A stretch of DNA of 64,000 nucleotides from Verrucomicrobiaceae bacterium (GTDB lineage: Bacteria > Verrucomicrobiota > Verrucomicrobiia > Verrucomicrobiales > Verrucomicrobiaceae): NCBI GenBank assembly GCA_947507875.1, contig CANNQP010000019.1, positions 1 to 64,000 of the forward strand. Reading direction: 5' to 3'. Below are positions 18,628 to 27,496 of the stretch, in pieces. Every line of letters starts with the position of its first letter. Within the stretch, counting starts at the first letter, position 1. The position numbers and the translations under genes are program-made. The notes beneath the pieces are model-generated. The model was not told the origin of the DNA, made no database searches, and saw nothing but the letters and a program-made list of their open reading frames with translations.

Positions 18628-19065
18628 GGTGGCAAAAACAGCCCGATAATACGTAGCGCCGGGAGAATCTTAGCAGGCAGTCTAGGCTTTCGTGATTTCT
18701 AGCCGTGGCGGAGCATTCAGCTAGCTTTTCAGGGACCTTGGTTCTGGGCCGAATCCCATTCAGCGACTGCATGAGACTGCCTTTTGTCAGAAATCGTCTT
18801 GCCCAATGCTAAGAATCCGGTTAAGCATACGTTCTGTAGATAGGTGGAATTCAGATTGTTCTGGTCCATCTTTTTTGAATGACTTTCTCCAGTAGCATGA
18901 TTTTTCCACACGTCGCACATTCAGTTCCTCACGCCAGGAACATCGAAGTGCCCGTCATGCTGACTAAAGTCCGCCCGGTCTGATATGTTTGTACTTTTCG
19001 TACCGAGCGATTTTTCCCTTTATGCTGTGTTGGCTGTTGCCGACGGCTTGACTCACGAAACCACC
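18628..19065. other. Intergenic region between divergent haem gene and infC
   Basis: About 440 bp with no convincing gene. It must hold the promoters of the leftward haem gene and of infC. On the infC side there is a short inverted repeat GTAC-TTTTC-GTAC at 18991-19003 and a possible -10 element TATGCT at 19021-19026, but no well-spaced -35 was found. No autoregulatory leader structure could be drawn reliably by eye. Confidence 0.4.
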
Positions 19066-19080
19066 AGGAGGTAACCCATT
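19066..19080 (+). promoter_or_regulatory. Perfect Shine-Dalgarno with AUU start of infC
   Basis: AGGAGG at 19066-19071 sits 6 nt before an ATT codon at 19078. An in-frame TAA at 19072-19074 lies just upstream, and no ATG, GTG or TTG start with a ribosome-binding site exists between this point and the conserved IF3 domain. The arrangement mirrors E. coli infC, whose AUU start permits IF3 to repress its own translation. Confidence 0.85.
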
Positions 19081-20025
19081 AGCAATCCATTCCAGAATCT
19101 GAATAGCAGCCAGTACATTGGCCGCCCGAATCAAGGCAGCAACCAAGGCTCAGCCCCACGTCCAGCTCAAGGCGCAGGTCCTTCTGGTGCTCCTCGCCCG
19201 GTGGGCCCAAGTACTGCGGGGGCACCACGGCCTTCCGGTCCTCCACCTGCAGGAGTTCGCCCCAGTTCGAGTTTTCAGCCCGGTCGTCCTCCGATGGGGC
19301 AGAATCGGGGGCCACGTCCAAACAATGGCCGCTATGTCGATCAAACCCGCGTCAACGAGCGTATCCGTGCGCCGAAGGTCCGCGTGGTCGATGGTGTAAC
19401 GAATCACATGTATGGTGTGCTGCCCACGGCACAAGCGATCCGTATGGCGCGTGAACGGGGTCTTGATCTTGTCGAGGTCGCCCCGAACGCTGAACCACCG
19501 GTCTGCAAGATCGTCGATTACGGCAAATACAAATACCTTCAAGAGAAGCACAAGAAGGAAGCCCACAAGCATCAGAAGGGTGGCAAGGTGAAGGAATTGA
19601 AGTTCCGTATCGGCATCGACCCGCACGACTATCATATCAAAATCCTTCATGCGGAGGACTTCCTGGCTGAAGGACACAAGGTGCGCATTCAGCTCCAATT
19701 CAAAGGACGTCAGATGGCCCACCAAGAGCTTGGTCATGAGCTTGCCAAGCGGATCAAAGAAGACCTGCACAACATGGGGCATGTGGATCAAGAGCCGAAG
19801 ATGGCCGGTCGAAACATCAACATGCAGATCAGTCCGCTTCCTGAGCAACAGAGGCACCGCAAGTTCAAGACTCACCTGAAAGGCGTCACCGCCAAGGCCG
19901 ACATCAAGCACAGCGAGGGGCATGACCCTCGTGAGGACAAGCACGATCACGACGATGATCACCATCACGATGAGCATCATCAATCCGAGCCGCCGGCGTC
20001 GCCGCCACCGGCAGCTCAAGCGTGA
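19078..20025 (+). CDS. infC: Translation initiation factor IF-3
   Basis: A 315-aa IF3 if started at the AUU at 19078. An N-terminal extension of about 80 residues rich in Pro, Gly, Gln and Ser precedes the IF3-N domain (VDQTRVNERIRAPKVRVVDG, MARERGLDLVEVAPNAEPPVCKI). The IF3-C domain (KELKFRIGIDPHDYHIK, GHKVRIQLQFKGRQMAH, MAGRNINMQ) follows. A tail of about 45 residues ends in a His/Asp-rich run (HDHDDDHHHDEHHQ). Typical IF3 is about 180 aa. IF3 binds the 30S subunit and proofreads initiator tRNA and start codon. The GTG at 19201 is an alternative start but has no ribosome-binding site. rpmI and rplT, the usual followers, are absent. Confidence 0.93.
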   Translation: MSNPFQNLNSSQYIGRPNQGSNQGSAPRPAQGAGPSGAPRPVGPSTAGAPRPSGPPPAGVRPSSSFQPGRPPMGQNRGPRPNNGRYVDQTRVNERIRAPKVRVVDGVTNHMYGVLPTAQAIRMARERGLDLVEVAPNAEPPVCKIVDYGKYKYLQEKHKKEAHKHQKGGKVKELKFRIGIDPHDYHIKILHAEDFLAEGHKVRIQLQFKGRQMAHQELGHELAKRIKEDLHNMGHVDQEPKMAGRNINMQISPLPEQQRHRKFKTHLKGVTAKADIKHSEGHDPREDKHDHDDDHHHDEHHQSEPPASPPPAAQA

Positions 20026-20073
20026 CGTTTGAGCTGTTGCTTCTGGGTCGTGAGACCTTCTGAAGTCTTCCTG

Positions 20074-20109
20074 AGCCGCGATCCTCTCTCGGGATCGCGG
20101 CTTCATTTT
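20074..20109 (+). terminator. Rho-independent terminator after infC
   Basis: A perfect 11-bp stem (AGCCGCGATCC with GGATCGCGGCT) around a 7-nt loop is followed by TCATTTTA, 48 bp after the infC stop. It closes infC as a single-gene unit. Confidence 0.8.
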
Positions 20110-20119
20110 AGCCAGCAAG

Positions 20120-21592
20120 CTAGGCCAGCAGCGGCTTCACGACGTGGTGTTCTTCCACGCCGGTGAGCCTTTGGTCGAGACCTTGGAACTTGTAGCTGAA
20201 TCGGCTGTGATCGATGCCCATCAGGTGCAGGATCGTGGCATTCAGATCATTGATGTGCACGGGGTCCTTCACGACGTTGTAGGAAAAGTCATCGGTCTCG
20301 CCATGGACCATGCCGCCTTTTACCCCGCCCCCGGCCATCCACATGCAGAAGTTTCGGGGATGATGGTCACGACCGTAGTTGTCCGGCGTGAGTGTGCCCT
20401 GAGAATAGACCGTGCGGCCGAACTCTCCCCCCCAGACCACGAGGGTGTCCTGCAAGAGACCGCGTTGCTTTAGATCCATGATGAGAGCCGCTGTGGCTTG
20501 GTCGGTGTCTTCGATCTGGCCACGGAGCAGCTTAGGTAGGCTGTTATGTTGATCCCAGCCACGATGCAGGATTTGCACGACACGAGTGCCGCGTTCGATG
20601 AGCCTTCGGGCCAAGATGGCGCTATGGGTGAAGCTACCTGCGCGATGCACATCTGGGCCATACAGATCTAGAGTGGCCTTGCTTTCCCGGCTCAGGTCCG
20701 TCAATTCTGGCACGCTGGCCTGCATGCGGAAGGCCATTTCATAATTGGCAATGCGTGTCTGAATCTCAGGATCGCCGATCCGCGCATGATTCATCTCATT
20801 GAGTCGACCAAGGGCGTTTAGCATGGCGCGTCGGTCGCTGGCATCCACCCCTGGTGGATTTTTCACATAAAGAACTGGATCACCCTGGCCGCGCAGCGCG
20901 ACGCCAGTGTGTCGGCTAGGCAGGAAGCCGCTGCTCCACATGCGCGTGAAAAGCGCCTGCGCCTGGCTGGCGGCTGGGAAGCTAGGAGTGAAAACGACAA
21001 AGCTCGGCAGGTCATTGCTCTCGCTGCCCAAGCCGTAGGCGAGCCAGGAGCCAATGCTCGCCTTGCCTGGCACCTCGCTGCCGGTCATGACAAAGGTGCA
21101 GGCGGGATCGTGGTTGATCGCGCTAGTGTGCACGGTTTTCACCAGAGCGATGTCATCGACGATCTTGGAGGTGTGCTTCAGCAGCTCGCTAGCCCACATG
21201 CCGCTCTGGCCATATTGCTGGAACTTGAACATCGACGGCGCGACGGGCAGCCGCGATTGGCCGCTGGTCATCGTGGTGATGCGCTGGCCATTGCGCACGC
21301 TTTCGGGCAGATCTTTGTCAAAGTAGGCCTTCAGTTGGGGCTTGTGATCCCAAAGATCCAGCTGCGAAGGGGCACCATTCATGTGCAGGTAGATCAACCG
21401 TTTCGCCCGTGGGGCAAAGTGCGGCAGACCGGGCAAGGGAGGATGCACGGCACTCGTCGCAGAGGCCGCGTCGGCCATCTCTCGACCCATCAACGAGGCA
21501 AGCGCGATGCTGCCTGCGCGCAGGCCGACCTGACCGAAGAATTGGCGGCGTGTCTGCTGGCGATGAAATTCGAGAGCGGGATTCATGCTCAC
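20120..21592 (-). CDS. DUF1501 family protein
   Basis: A 490-aa protein of the DUF1501 family, alkaline-phosphatase/sulfatase superfamily relatives very common in Planctomycetes and Verrucomicrobia. The N-terminus has a twin-arginine-like export signal ([19 protein letters not shown]). Further signatures are [54 protein letters not shown] and [21 protein letters not shown]. The start may be at 21592 or, two codons later, 21586. A second family member lies at 58325-59773. Usually partnered with DUF1549/DUF1553 genes, but none is adjacent. Confidence 0.92.
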   Translation of the reverse strand: MSMNPALEFHRQQTRRQFFGQVGLRAGSIALASLMGREMADAASATSAVHPPLPGLPHFAPRAKRLIYLHMNGAPSQLDLWDHKPQLKAYFDKDLPESVRNGQRITTMTSGQSRLPVAPSMFKFQQYGQSGMWASELLKHTSKIVDDIALVKTVHTSAINHDPACTFVMTGSEVPGKASIGSWLAYGLGSESNDLPSFVVFTPSFPAASQAQALFTRMWSSGFLPSRHTGVALRGQGDPVLYVKNPPGVDASDRRAMLNALGRLNEMNHARIGDPEIQTRIANYEMAFRMQASVPELTDLSRESKATLDLYGPDVHRAGSFTHSAILARRLIERGTRVVQILHRGWDQHNSLPKLLRGQIEDTDQATAALIMDLKQRGLLQDTLVVWGGEFGRTVYSQGTLTPDNYGRDHHPRNFCMWMAGGGVKGGMVHGETDDFSYNVVKDPVHINDLNATILHLMGIDHSRFSYKFQGLDQRLTGVEEHHVVKPLLA

Positions 21593-21660
21593 TCATACGA
21601 GTGGGCTGGCCCTGAGCTATCTCAGGAAACCACGCTACGGCAGGTTCTGAGGCGCAGCTT

Positions 21661-24381
21661 TCATGCATCCGTCACACCTGCCAGCTTGCGCGCATAGGTC
21701 AGCGTGTCGATTTCTACAGCCGTCTTGTCTCGCCGAATGGCCTTGATGCGTGGGAAGCGCAGGGAAAGTCCACTGTCGTGGCGGCTGCTAGGCTGGATGG
21801 AATCAAAGGCGATCTCCAGCACGGTGTCTGGCACCACGGTGCGGACGCGGCCTTTTTCCTCCAGGCTGTTGGTGGTGAAATGCTCCGTTAGCTCCTCGAT
21901 CTCAGCATCGGTGAGGCCGCTGTAAGCCTTGCCGATGACCCGCAGGGCGCCGCTTTCCTCATCACGCACGGCAAAGGTGTAATCGCTCAGCACATGGGCG
22001 CGCTTGCCATGGCCCTGCTCGGCCTTCACCACCACGACATCCAGGGTGGCAAAGGCCTTCTTTAGCTTCAGCCAGGACTTGCCGCGCCTACCCGGCGTGT
22101 AGGTGCTGTGGCTGGCCTTGATGATGAGCCCTTCATTGCCCCGGCGGCGGGCGGCCATGAAGAGCGCCTCGATCTCTTCCGCCGACTGCGCCTGCTCCAC
22201 CTGGATCAGCACCAGTCCTTCCGCAGGCAGCACTAGCTTTTCGAGGGCTTCGCGACGCGCCTTCAGCGGTGCTTCCAGCAGCGACGTTCCCTTCTGCCAG
22301 AGCAGGTCAAAGATGACGTAGCGCACGCTGATGTCGCTGGGCAGGAATAGGTCGGCCTGGTCCCGCCGTCCCAGGCGTTTTTGCAGGTCAAAGAAGGTCA
22401 GCTTTTTGCCCTCGGCGTAGGCGATGATTTCGCCATCCAGGATTACATCTTGGTCTAGGTTACCGATGGCTTGCAGCACTTCAGGAAACTGGGTGCCGAT
22501 AGGTTTCAGGTCACGGGTGAAGATCTCCACGCGCTCCCCACAGCGATGCACTTGAGCGCGGATGCCATCGTATTTGTCCTCGATCCATAGGGCCGTACTG
22601 CCGTCCTCAGTCATGCGCTGCCAGATGTCTGTCGCTGTTTCTTCGGGCGAGGCCAGCATGACCTTCAGCGGGACAAAGGGACGTGGCTGGGCCTCGGCCA
22701 GTCTGCCATCCCGGGCCAATGCCGCGGCGCGACCGATGTCGCCACAAAGCATAGCTGCCTCGCGAACAGCGTCTGGTTTCTGATCATAGGCGGCGGCGAT
22801 GGCTTCCTCGAAGAGGCCTTCCTTGGAGCCCATGCGCAACTCACTGGTGAGCAGCCGCACCAGCCAGGCCCCATCGTGCGCGGAAAGGCTAGCTAAAGCT
22901 GTGCGCAGCAGCTGCACACGCGTCACCTGGCTGTTGGCGTTTCGCAATTGATCCAAAAGCTCGGCCACCTTGGGCAGCGACAGCACCGCTGGCTGGAGGG
23001 CGGCTCTTTGCAGCACCAGAAAGGCTGTGCGGCCCGCATCGGCCTGACTGCGCGAGATGGCACGATATTCAGCATCATTCATGCCACTGAGCTCCTGCAA
23101 CGTGCGGCGGATGATTGCCCAGCCCGTGTTCAATGGAGTTTCGCCGGCGGCAGGGTCACTCGTCAGCCCAGCACAATAGCGCGCCGCCAGCGGCAGGGAC
23201 TCCGCAGGCAGAGCACGCAGGTAGTGAGCAAGACACTCCACCTTGCGCAGGCGTGAGCTTTCCTCCGCCGTGCTTGCGCAGGCCCTGGCCCAGGCGGCTA
23301 GGCTGTCGGGTGGGGTATGTTCTGACAGTGTGGTGTCCGCTTCAGTGACTTCGTTTGCCTCGGCTTCCGCCGAGCTGATGCGGCTGAGGCCAAGCTCCAA
23401 CTGATCCGCTTTTTCTAGCGTCCATGCCTCGTAACCACGGGCGCGCAGATCCGCAGCGAAGGCTTGGGTGTAGCCATGTACCAGATAGACACGGCGCGGC
23501 TTGACCATCTCCACCGTTTCCAGCAGTTCGGGGTAGTCCGCATGATCGCTCAGCGGCAGGACTTCATCCACCTGGTAGCGAAAGCGCGCCCCAGGCTGCA
23601 GCGCCCAGCCGGTCATCATGGCGGTGCGGCAGACCTTCAGCTTTTTCAGCGCCAGGGACTTGCCATGGCTCGGCGGAAACAGCAGCACATGCCCACTGGC
23701 CTGGCTGGGATCAAAAAGGCGGTAGTCGGGCAAAGAACCCAGCAGGGGACGCACGGCCTCCGTCATCTCCCACACCGACTTGTGCAGCATGACGGGATGC
23801 CCAGCCTCTGCCAGTGCGCAGAGGATCTCCTGCGCCTTGCCCAGCGAGTAACCGAGAAGCACCGGGATGCCGCCATCGTCCAGCGTTTCACGGACAAACT
23901 TCAGCATCTGCGTCACCACCTCTGAAGGCGGTGGAAAACGAAACTGCGGCAGCCCAAAGGTGGTCTCCATGATCAGCGTGTCCGCAGCCAGTAGTTCGCA
24001 TTGCTCGGAGCTTAGTCCCTGGCGTAGTTTGTAGTCTCCCGTGTAAAGCAGCGTCGCGCCATCGCTCAGCCGGGTCAGGTGCAGCATGGCGGAACCCAGG
24101 ATGTGTCCAGCCGGCAGCAGACGCAGCTGCCAGTCCTCCCATTCCCGCACGGCGCGCATGGGCAGCGCCTCAAACACGCCGTCTTTTTTCAGACCATAGC
24201 GCTCCCGCATCAGGTGCAGGGTCAGCTCTGAACAAAAGGTCAGCTCATGCCGTGCGACATGATCCGCATGAGCATGGGAAATGAAAGCGCGATTCACACT
24301 CGAGTGAGGGTCCAACCACAGATCCGCCTCAGGCAGATAAATCCCATGGCGATGAGTGACAGTGAGCAAGGGGGGCGGCAT
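21661..24381 (-). CDS. Fused DNA exonuclease (MBL/beta-CASP) - ATP-dependent DNA ligase
   Basis: A 906-aa two-part protein. Residues about 1-340 form a metallo-beta-lactamase/beta-CASP nuclease with HAHADH near residue 33, TGDYKLR and SDHADYPELLE, like ligase-associated exonucleases of the SNM1/Artemis type. Residues about 380-906 form an ATP-dependent ligase: N-terminal helical domain, the adenylation site KYDGIRAQ with its lysine near residue 600, DGEIIAY, NEGLIIK and SWLKLKK. The two activities are usually separate genes in the Lhr-Lig-Exo-PdeM repair set. The ATG at 24381 was preferred; a TTG at 24417 is in frame. DUF1501 lies downstream. Confidence 0.9.
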   Translation of the reverse strand: MPPPLLTVTHRHGIYLPEADLWLDPHSSVNRAFISHAHADHVARHELTFCSELTLHLMRERYGLKKDGVFEALPMRAVREWEDWQLRLLPAGHILGSAMLHLTRLSDGATLLYTGDYKLRQGLSSEQCELLAADTLIMETTFGLPQFRFPPPSEVVTQMLKFVRETLDDGGIPVLLGYSLGKAQEILCALAEAGHPVMLHKSVWEMTEAVRPLLGSLPDYRLFDPSQASGHVLLFPPSHGKSLALKKLKVCRTAMMTGWALQPGARFRYQVDEVLPLSDHADYPELLETVEMVKPRRVYLVHGYTQAFAADLRARGYEAWTLEKADQLELGLSRISSAEAEANEVTEADTTLSEHTPPDSLAAWARACASTAEESSRLRKVECLAHYLRALPAESLPLAARYCAGLTSDPAAGETPLNTGWAIIRRTLQELSGMNDAEYRAISRSQADAGRTAFLVLQRAALQPAVLSLPKVAELLDQLRNANSQVTRVQLLRTALASLSAHDGAWLVRLLTSELRMGSKEGLFEEAIAAAYDQKPDAVREAAMLCGDIGRAAALARDGRLAEAQPRPFVPLKVMLASPEETATDIWQRMTEDGSTALWIEDKYDGIRAQVHRCGERVEIFTRDLKPIGTQFPEVLQAIGNLDQDVILDGEIIAYAEGKKLTFFDLQKRLGRRDQADLFLPSDISVRYVIFDLLWQKGTSLLEAPLKARREALEKLVLPAEGLVLIQVEQAQSAEEIEALFMAARRRGNEGLIIKASHSTYTPGRRGKSWLKLKKAFATLDVVVVKAEQGHGKRAHVLSDYTFAVRDEESGALRVIGKAYSGLTDAEIEELTEHFTTNSLEEKGRVRTVVPDTVLEIAFDSIQPSSRHDSGLSLRFPRIKAIRRDKTAVEIDTLTYARKLAGVTDA

Positions 24382-24529
24382 GACGGGCAGGAGATACGTC
24401 TCGAGCCATGCGCACAAGAACTGTGAAAGCTGCAGCTGGACCTTTTGGGAGTGAGTTTCGCTAGCTTGGTCGAGACTCGGGCTTGATTGCCGGAAGAGCT
24501 GCCGGTAGTGGTAGTCAGCTTGCTGAATT

Positions 24530-24602
<73 letters not shown>

Positions 24603-24660
24603 CTCGCAAGCAGGCAGGGGCGTCCCTCTTCCCTGATCTATCCTCATCCTGCACCGCCCC

Positions 24661-26040
24661 ATGCGCATCGCCATCTTCGGAGGTAGCTTCAATCCCCCTG
24701 GACGTCATCATCAAGCCGTGGTGAGGGCTCTGGCTGCCGAGTTTGATCAAGTGCGTGTGATTCCCTGTGGTCCTCGTCCAGATAAAGCGGTGACGGGCAG
24801 CATTCCGCCTGTCTATCGGGCCGCTCTGGCCGATCTGGCTTTTGGCGGTCTGGATCGTGTGATTGTAGATCTTTCGGATCTGGAGCAGGACAGCTTCACT
24901 CGCAGCTGGTTGCTGCAGGAGCGTTACGCTGCTCTGGGGGAGCTCTGGCATGTCGTTGGCAGCGACCTCATTGCCGGTGGTGGGCGCGGGCAGTCTCCGA
25001 TTCAGACCTCATGGGAGCGCGGTGCTTGGCTTTGGGAAAATGCCTGCTTTGCGGTTCTTAGTCGGCCTGGGCATCGCGTTGATCCACAGGATTTACCCCC
25101 ACGTGCACGCCTGATTCCCCTGGATGTGCCTGGATCGAGCACGGAGATTCGTGCGCGGCTGGGACGTGGTGAGCCTGTGGATGAGTTGATCGCCCCGCGC
25201 GTGAGGGCCTACATTGAGCGATACGGGCTCTATCGTGCTCCGGTGCCTGGGACTTGGGCGCGGATGAGCCTGCGGGATGAGCCTTTTTTGCTAGTGGCTG
25301 ATCGAGACAATCCTCGCGTCGCCTCTTGGCTGGAGAAAACGGGTCCTGGGGTCAGGCAAGGAGAGGCAGGTTTTGTTTCTGTTCTCGGCGGTGATGGTGC
25401 GATGCTGCGCTGCATCCGAGAGCATTGGCGGGAACGGTTGCCCTTTTTTGGTATCAATGCAGGTCACCTGGGCTTCTTGATGAACGCACCGGGGCAGGTG
25501 TTTGGAGCACATTATCCTCCGGACGACGTCATTTTGAGACAGCTACCCATGTTGTTTTTGGAGTTTGAAGGCCAGGACGGTCGCATTCGCAGCGCCTATG
25601 GCTTCAACGATGCCTGGCTGGAGCGCAGTACGAGCCAGAGCGCTTGGTTGGAAGTGCGTGTGAATGGCGTGCCACGCATCCCGCGCCTCGTCAGTGATGG
25701 TGCCCTGGTCGCCACGGCGGCGGGTTCCACGGCCTACGCTCGCAGCATGGGCGCTAGTCCGCTGTTGGCCGACACGCCAGCCTGGCTTCTCGTCGGTTCC
25801 AATGTCATGGAACCTGCGCACTGGCGCAGTGCCCTGCTTAGCACCGACAGTACGGTGGAAATTCGGAATCTGAGCCCCCACAATCGACCCGTGGAGGCCT
25901 TTGTGGACGGCCATAGCATGGGAGAGGTGGTCGCTCTTCGCGCTCGCATCAGCCGCGCGGCAGCGGTGGAGTTAGCCTTTTGCGCTAGCCATGACATGGC
26001 GGACAAGATCGCTGCCATTCAGTTCCAGAGCAAAGTCTAA
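24661..26040 (+). CDS. Fused NadD-like nucleotidyltransferase - NAD kinase
   Basis: A 459-aa fusion. Residues about 1-190 form a nicotinate-mononucleotide adenylyltransferase (NadD) fold with the opening FGGSFNPPGRHH, VGSDLI and the closing PGSSTEIRARL. Residues about 200-459 form NAD kinase: GGDG near 243, FFGINAGHLGFL, GFNDAWLER and DGALVATAAGSTAYARSMG. Together they would turn nicotinate mononucleotide into an NAD precursor and phosphorylate NAD to NADP. The usual HxGH of the nucleotidyltransferase reads GRHH, so the first histidine is replaced and activity of that half is uncertain. It starts 58 bp after the tRNA. Confidence 0.88.
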   Translation: MRIAIFGGSFNPPGRHHQAVVRALAAEFDQVRVIPCGPRPDKAVTGSIPPVYRAALADLAFGGLDRVIVDLSDLEQDSFTRSWLLQERYAALGELWHVVGSDLIAGGGRGQSPIQTSWERGAWLWENACFAVLSRPGHRVDPQDLPPRARLIPLDVPGSSTEIRARLGRGEPVDELIAPRVRAYIERYGLYRAPVPGTWARMSLRDEPFLLVADRDNPRVASWLEKTGPGVRQGEAGFVSVLGGDGAMLRCIREHWRERLPFFGINAGHLGFLMNAPGQVFGAHYPPDDVILRQLPMLFLEFEGQDGRIRSAYGFNDAWLERSTSQSAWLEVRVNGVPRIPRLVSDGALVATAAGSTAYARSMGASPLLADTPAWLLVGSNVMEPAHWRSALLSTDSTVEIRNLSPHNRPVEAFVDGHSMGEVVALRARISRAAAVELAFCASHDMADKIAAIQFQSKV

Positions 26041-26059
26041 ACGTAGGGGTGAATTCACC

Positions 26060-26089
26060 ATCGAGAGGAGCCGAACTGCGCCTCTCGAT
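26060..26089. terminator. Hairpin between convergent genes
   Basis: A perfect 9-bp stem (ATCGAGAGG with CCTCTCGAT) around a 12-nt loop lies between the stops of the NadD-NadK gene and the C39-like peptidase gene. It lacks a strong T-run on either side. It could end transcription from both directions. Confidence 0.5.
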
Positions 26090-26115
26090 TCATCAAAACT
26101 CTGCCGCGAGTTGCC

Positions 26116-27471
26116 TCACTTCGCACGAGGCTGCATGTAGTAGAGGCCATTCGTGATCGCATAGGCATTGGTTAGCGGCATTCGCTTCAGCGCATGATCC
26201 GCTCCCCAAGAGTCGGAGAAAAGTGCCTCTCCCGTTTTGGCATTGTAGCCGATGATCAGACGCATGTGCCCGCCATTGGCTTGAGGTACCTCGGGTTCAG
26301 GCAGAAGGCCTAGGGATACGCTCCACATCACGGGGATGCCTTGGTCGATCAGAGCGGCCACCGTGCGTTGAAACTTGCCAAAACCAGCGCGATCTCGCTC
26401 GGTGCGTGCCGTCCGCAGCACCTCGCCATTCATTTGTTGGATGATCTCATCCACGTAGATCACGCCATTTCTCGGGCTCATGTCCACCTCAGGCTTTTTC
26501 GCCTTCTTTGCCTCCTTGTTGTAGTCGGCGACCTTATCCATGAATTTTTTGTATTCCCAGTCCTCGATCACACGCACGCTCACGCCCATCCGAGCTTCTA
26601 GTTTATTGAGCGCGGCTAGCATTTTGTCGGGGCTCGTGCCGCCACCTTGATTGGTGTCAGCCACTTGGGCCATCTCGTGTTGGTCCACTGGCAGACCATA
26701 ATACTTGAAGACGCGCTCCGCAGTCGCTACGGCACAGTAGCCTTTGGGGCCTTGATCGACCATGGGCACGTTGGCGATGACGACATCGCCATTCGCTTCG
26801 CGTTTCACATTATTCACCAAGCTGCCGCGTCCCACCGGGTTCCCTGCGGCCGCGCCGGGGGACGGAGTGGTCACCATCCGGCCTCCTGCGCCGACATGGG
26901 CTACCCGCAGGCGAATAAACTCCGCTCGGAAGGGCACATCGCGGCTCTTCATTTCGCGCTGGTAGCTGTATTCCAGTAGGTAGGCGCTTGGAGGTTTCAT
27001 CCAGATCAATCCCTCGGCAGCGACCGCGCTCGCTTTGTCCTTTCCTCGTTCCGTGGGAGTCACGCCGAGTTTTTGACTCACGATCTCGCTCAGGCTGGCG
27101 ATTTTGGCTTCAAATTGAGCACGTTCGGTGATCAGCGTCTGAGCATCTCCACGATTGTAAATGGAAAAGGTCAGCTTTGCGGGTTGGCCTTCGGGATTGA
27201 ATTCCACGATCGCTTCACTCAAAGGAATTTTCGCGTCCCACAGATGGAGGCCAGCACCGAAAAAGCGCGCTTGATCCTTTCGCTCCGATAGCCAGCTGAA
27301 GCGAAGCGGAGTCCACTTCTCCTCAAATTGGGCAGTGGACATCTGCCAGGTACTTTCACTGGCTAGCAAATCATCCAGAGGGCGCGTAAGCGATGGGGTG
27401 TTTTGGGCAAAAAGCGAGCCAATGATCAGGTTTACGCCGAAGAAAGCCTTGAGGGAGGTTAAGAACTTCAT
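26116..27471 (-). CDS. Exported C39-like cysteine peptidase
   Basis: A 451-aa protein with signal peptide MKFLTSLKAFFGVNLIIGSLFAQ. Residues about 25-220 form a domain I do not recognise, beginning SLTRPLDDLLASES. Residues about 235-451 look like a C39/papain-like peptidase: DQGPKGYCAVATAERVFKYYG holds the oxyanion Gln and catalytic Cys (near 246), GGHMRLIIGY the His (near 401) and SDSWG the Asp. C39 peptidases process bacteriocin leaders inside ABC exporters, but here no transporter is fused or adjacent, so this is probably a free-standing periplasmic protease. It starts about 25 bp after the FG-GAP gene ends. Confidence 0.7.
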   Translation of the reverse strand: MKFLTSLKAFFGVNLIIGSLFAQNTPSLTRPLDDLLASESTWQMSTAQFEEKWTPLRFSWLSERKDQARFFGAGLHLWDAKIPLSEAIVEFNPEGQPAKLTFSIYNRGDAQTLITERAQFEAKIASLSEIVSQKLGVTPTERGKDKASAVAAEGLIWMKPPSAYLLEYSYQREMKSRDVPFRAEFIRLRVAHVGAGGRMVTTPSPGAAAGNPVGRGSLVNNVKREANGDVVIANVPMVDQGPKGYCAVATAERVFKYYGLPVDQHEMAQVADTNQGGGTSPDKMLAALNKLEARMGVSVRVIEDWEYKKFMDKVADYNKEAKKAKKPEVDMSPRNGVIYVDEIIQQMNGEVLRTARTERDRAGFGKFQRTVAALIDQGIPVMWSVSLGLLPEPEVPQANGGHMRLIIGYNAKTGEALFSDSWGADHALKRMPLTNAYAITNGLYYMQPRAK

Positions 27472-27496
27472 GGATGGGGGGGTGGGGCCCCACAGA

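Noticed and set aside
19201..20025. infC starting at GTG 19201
   Set aside because: No ribosome-binding site precedes it, whereas a perfect one stands before the in-frame ATT at 19078.
20909..21697. 262-codon plus-strand frame opposite the DUF1501 gene
   Set aside because: No motif, no start signal, and the DUF1501 reading frame on the minus strand is clear.
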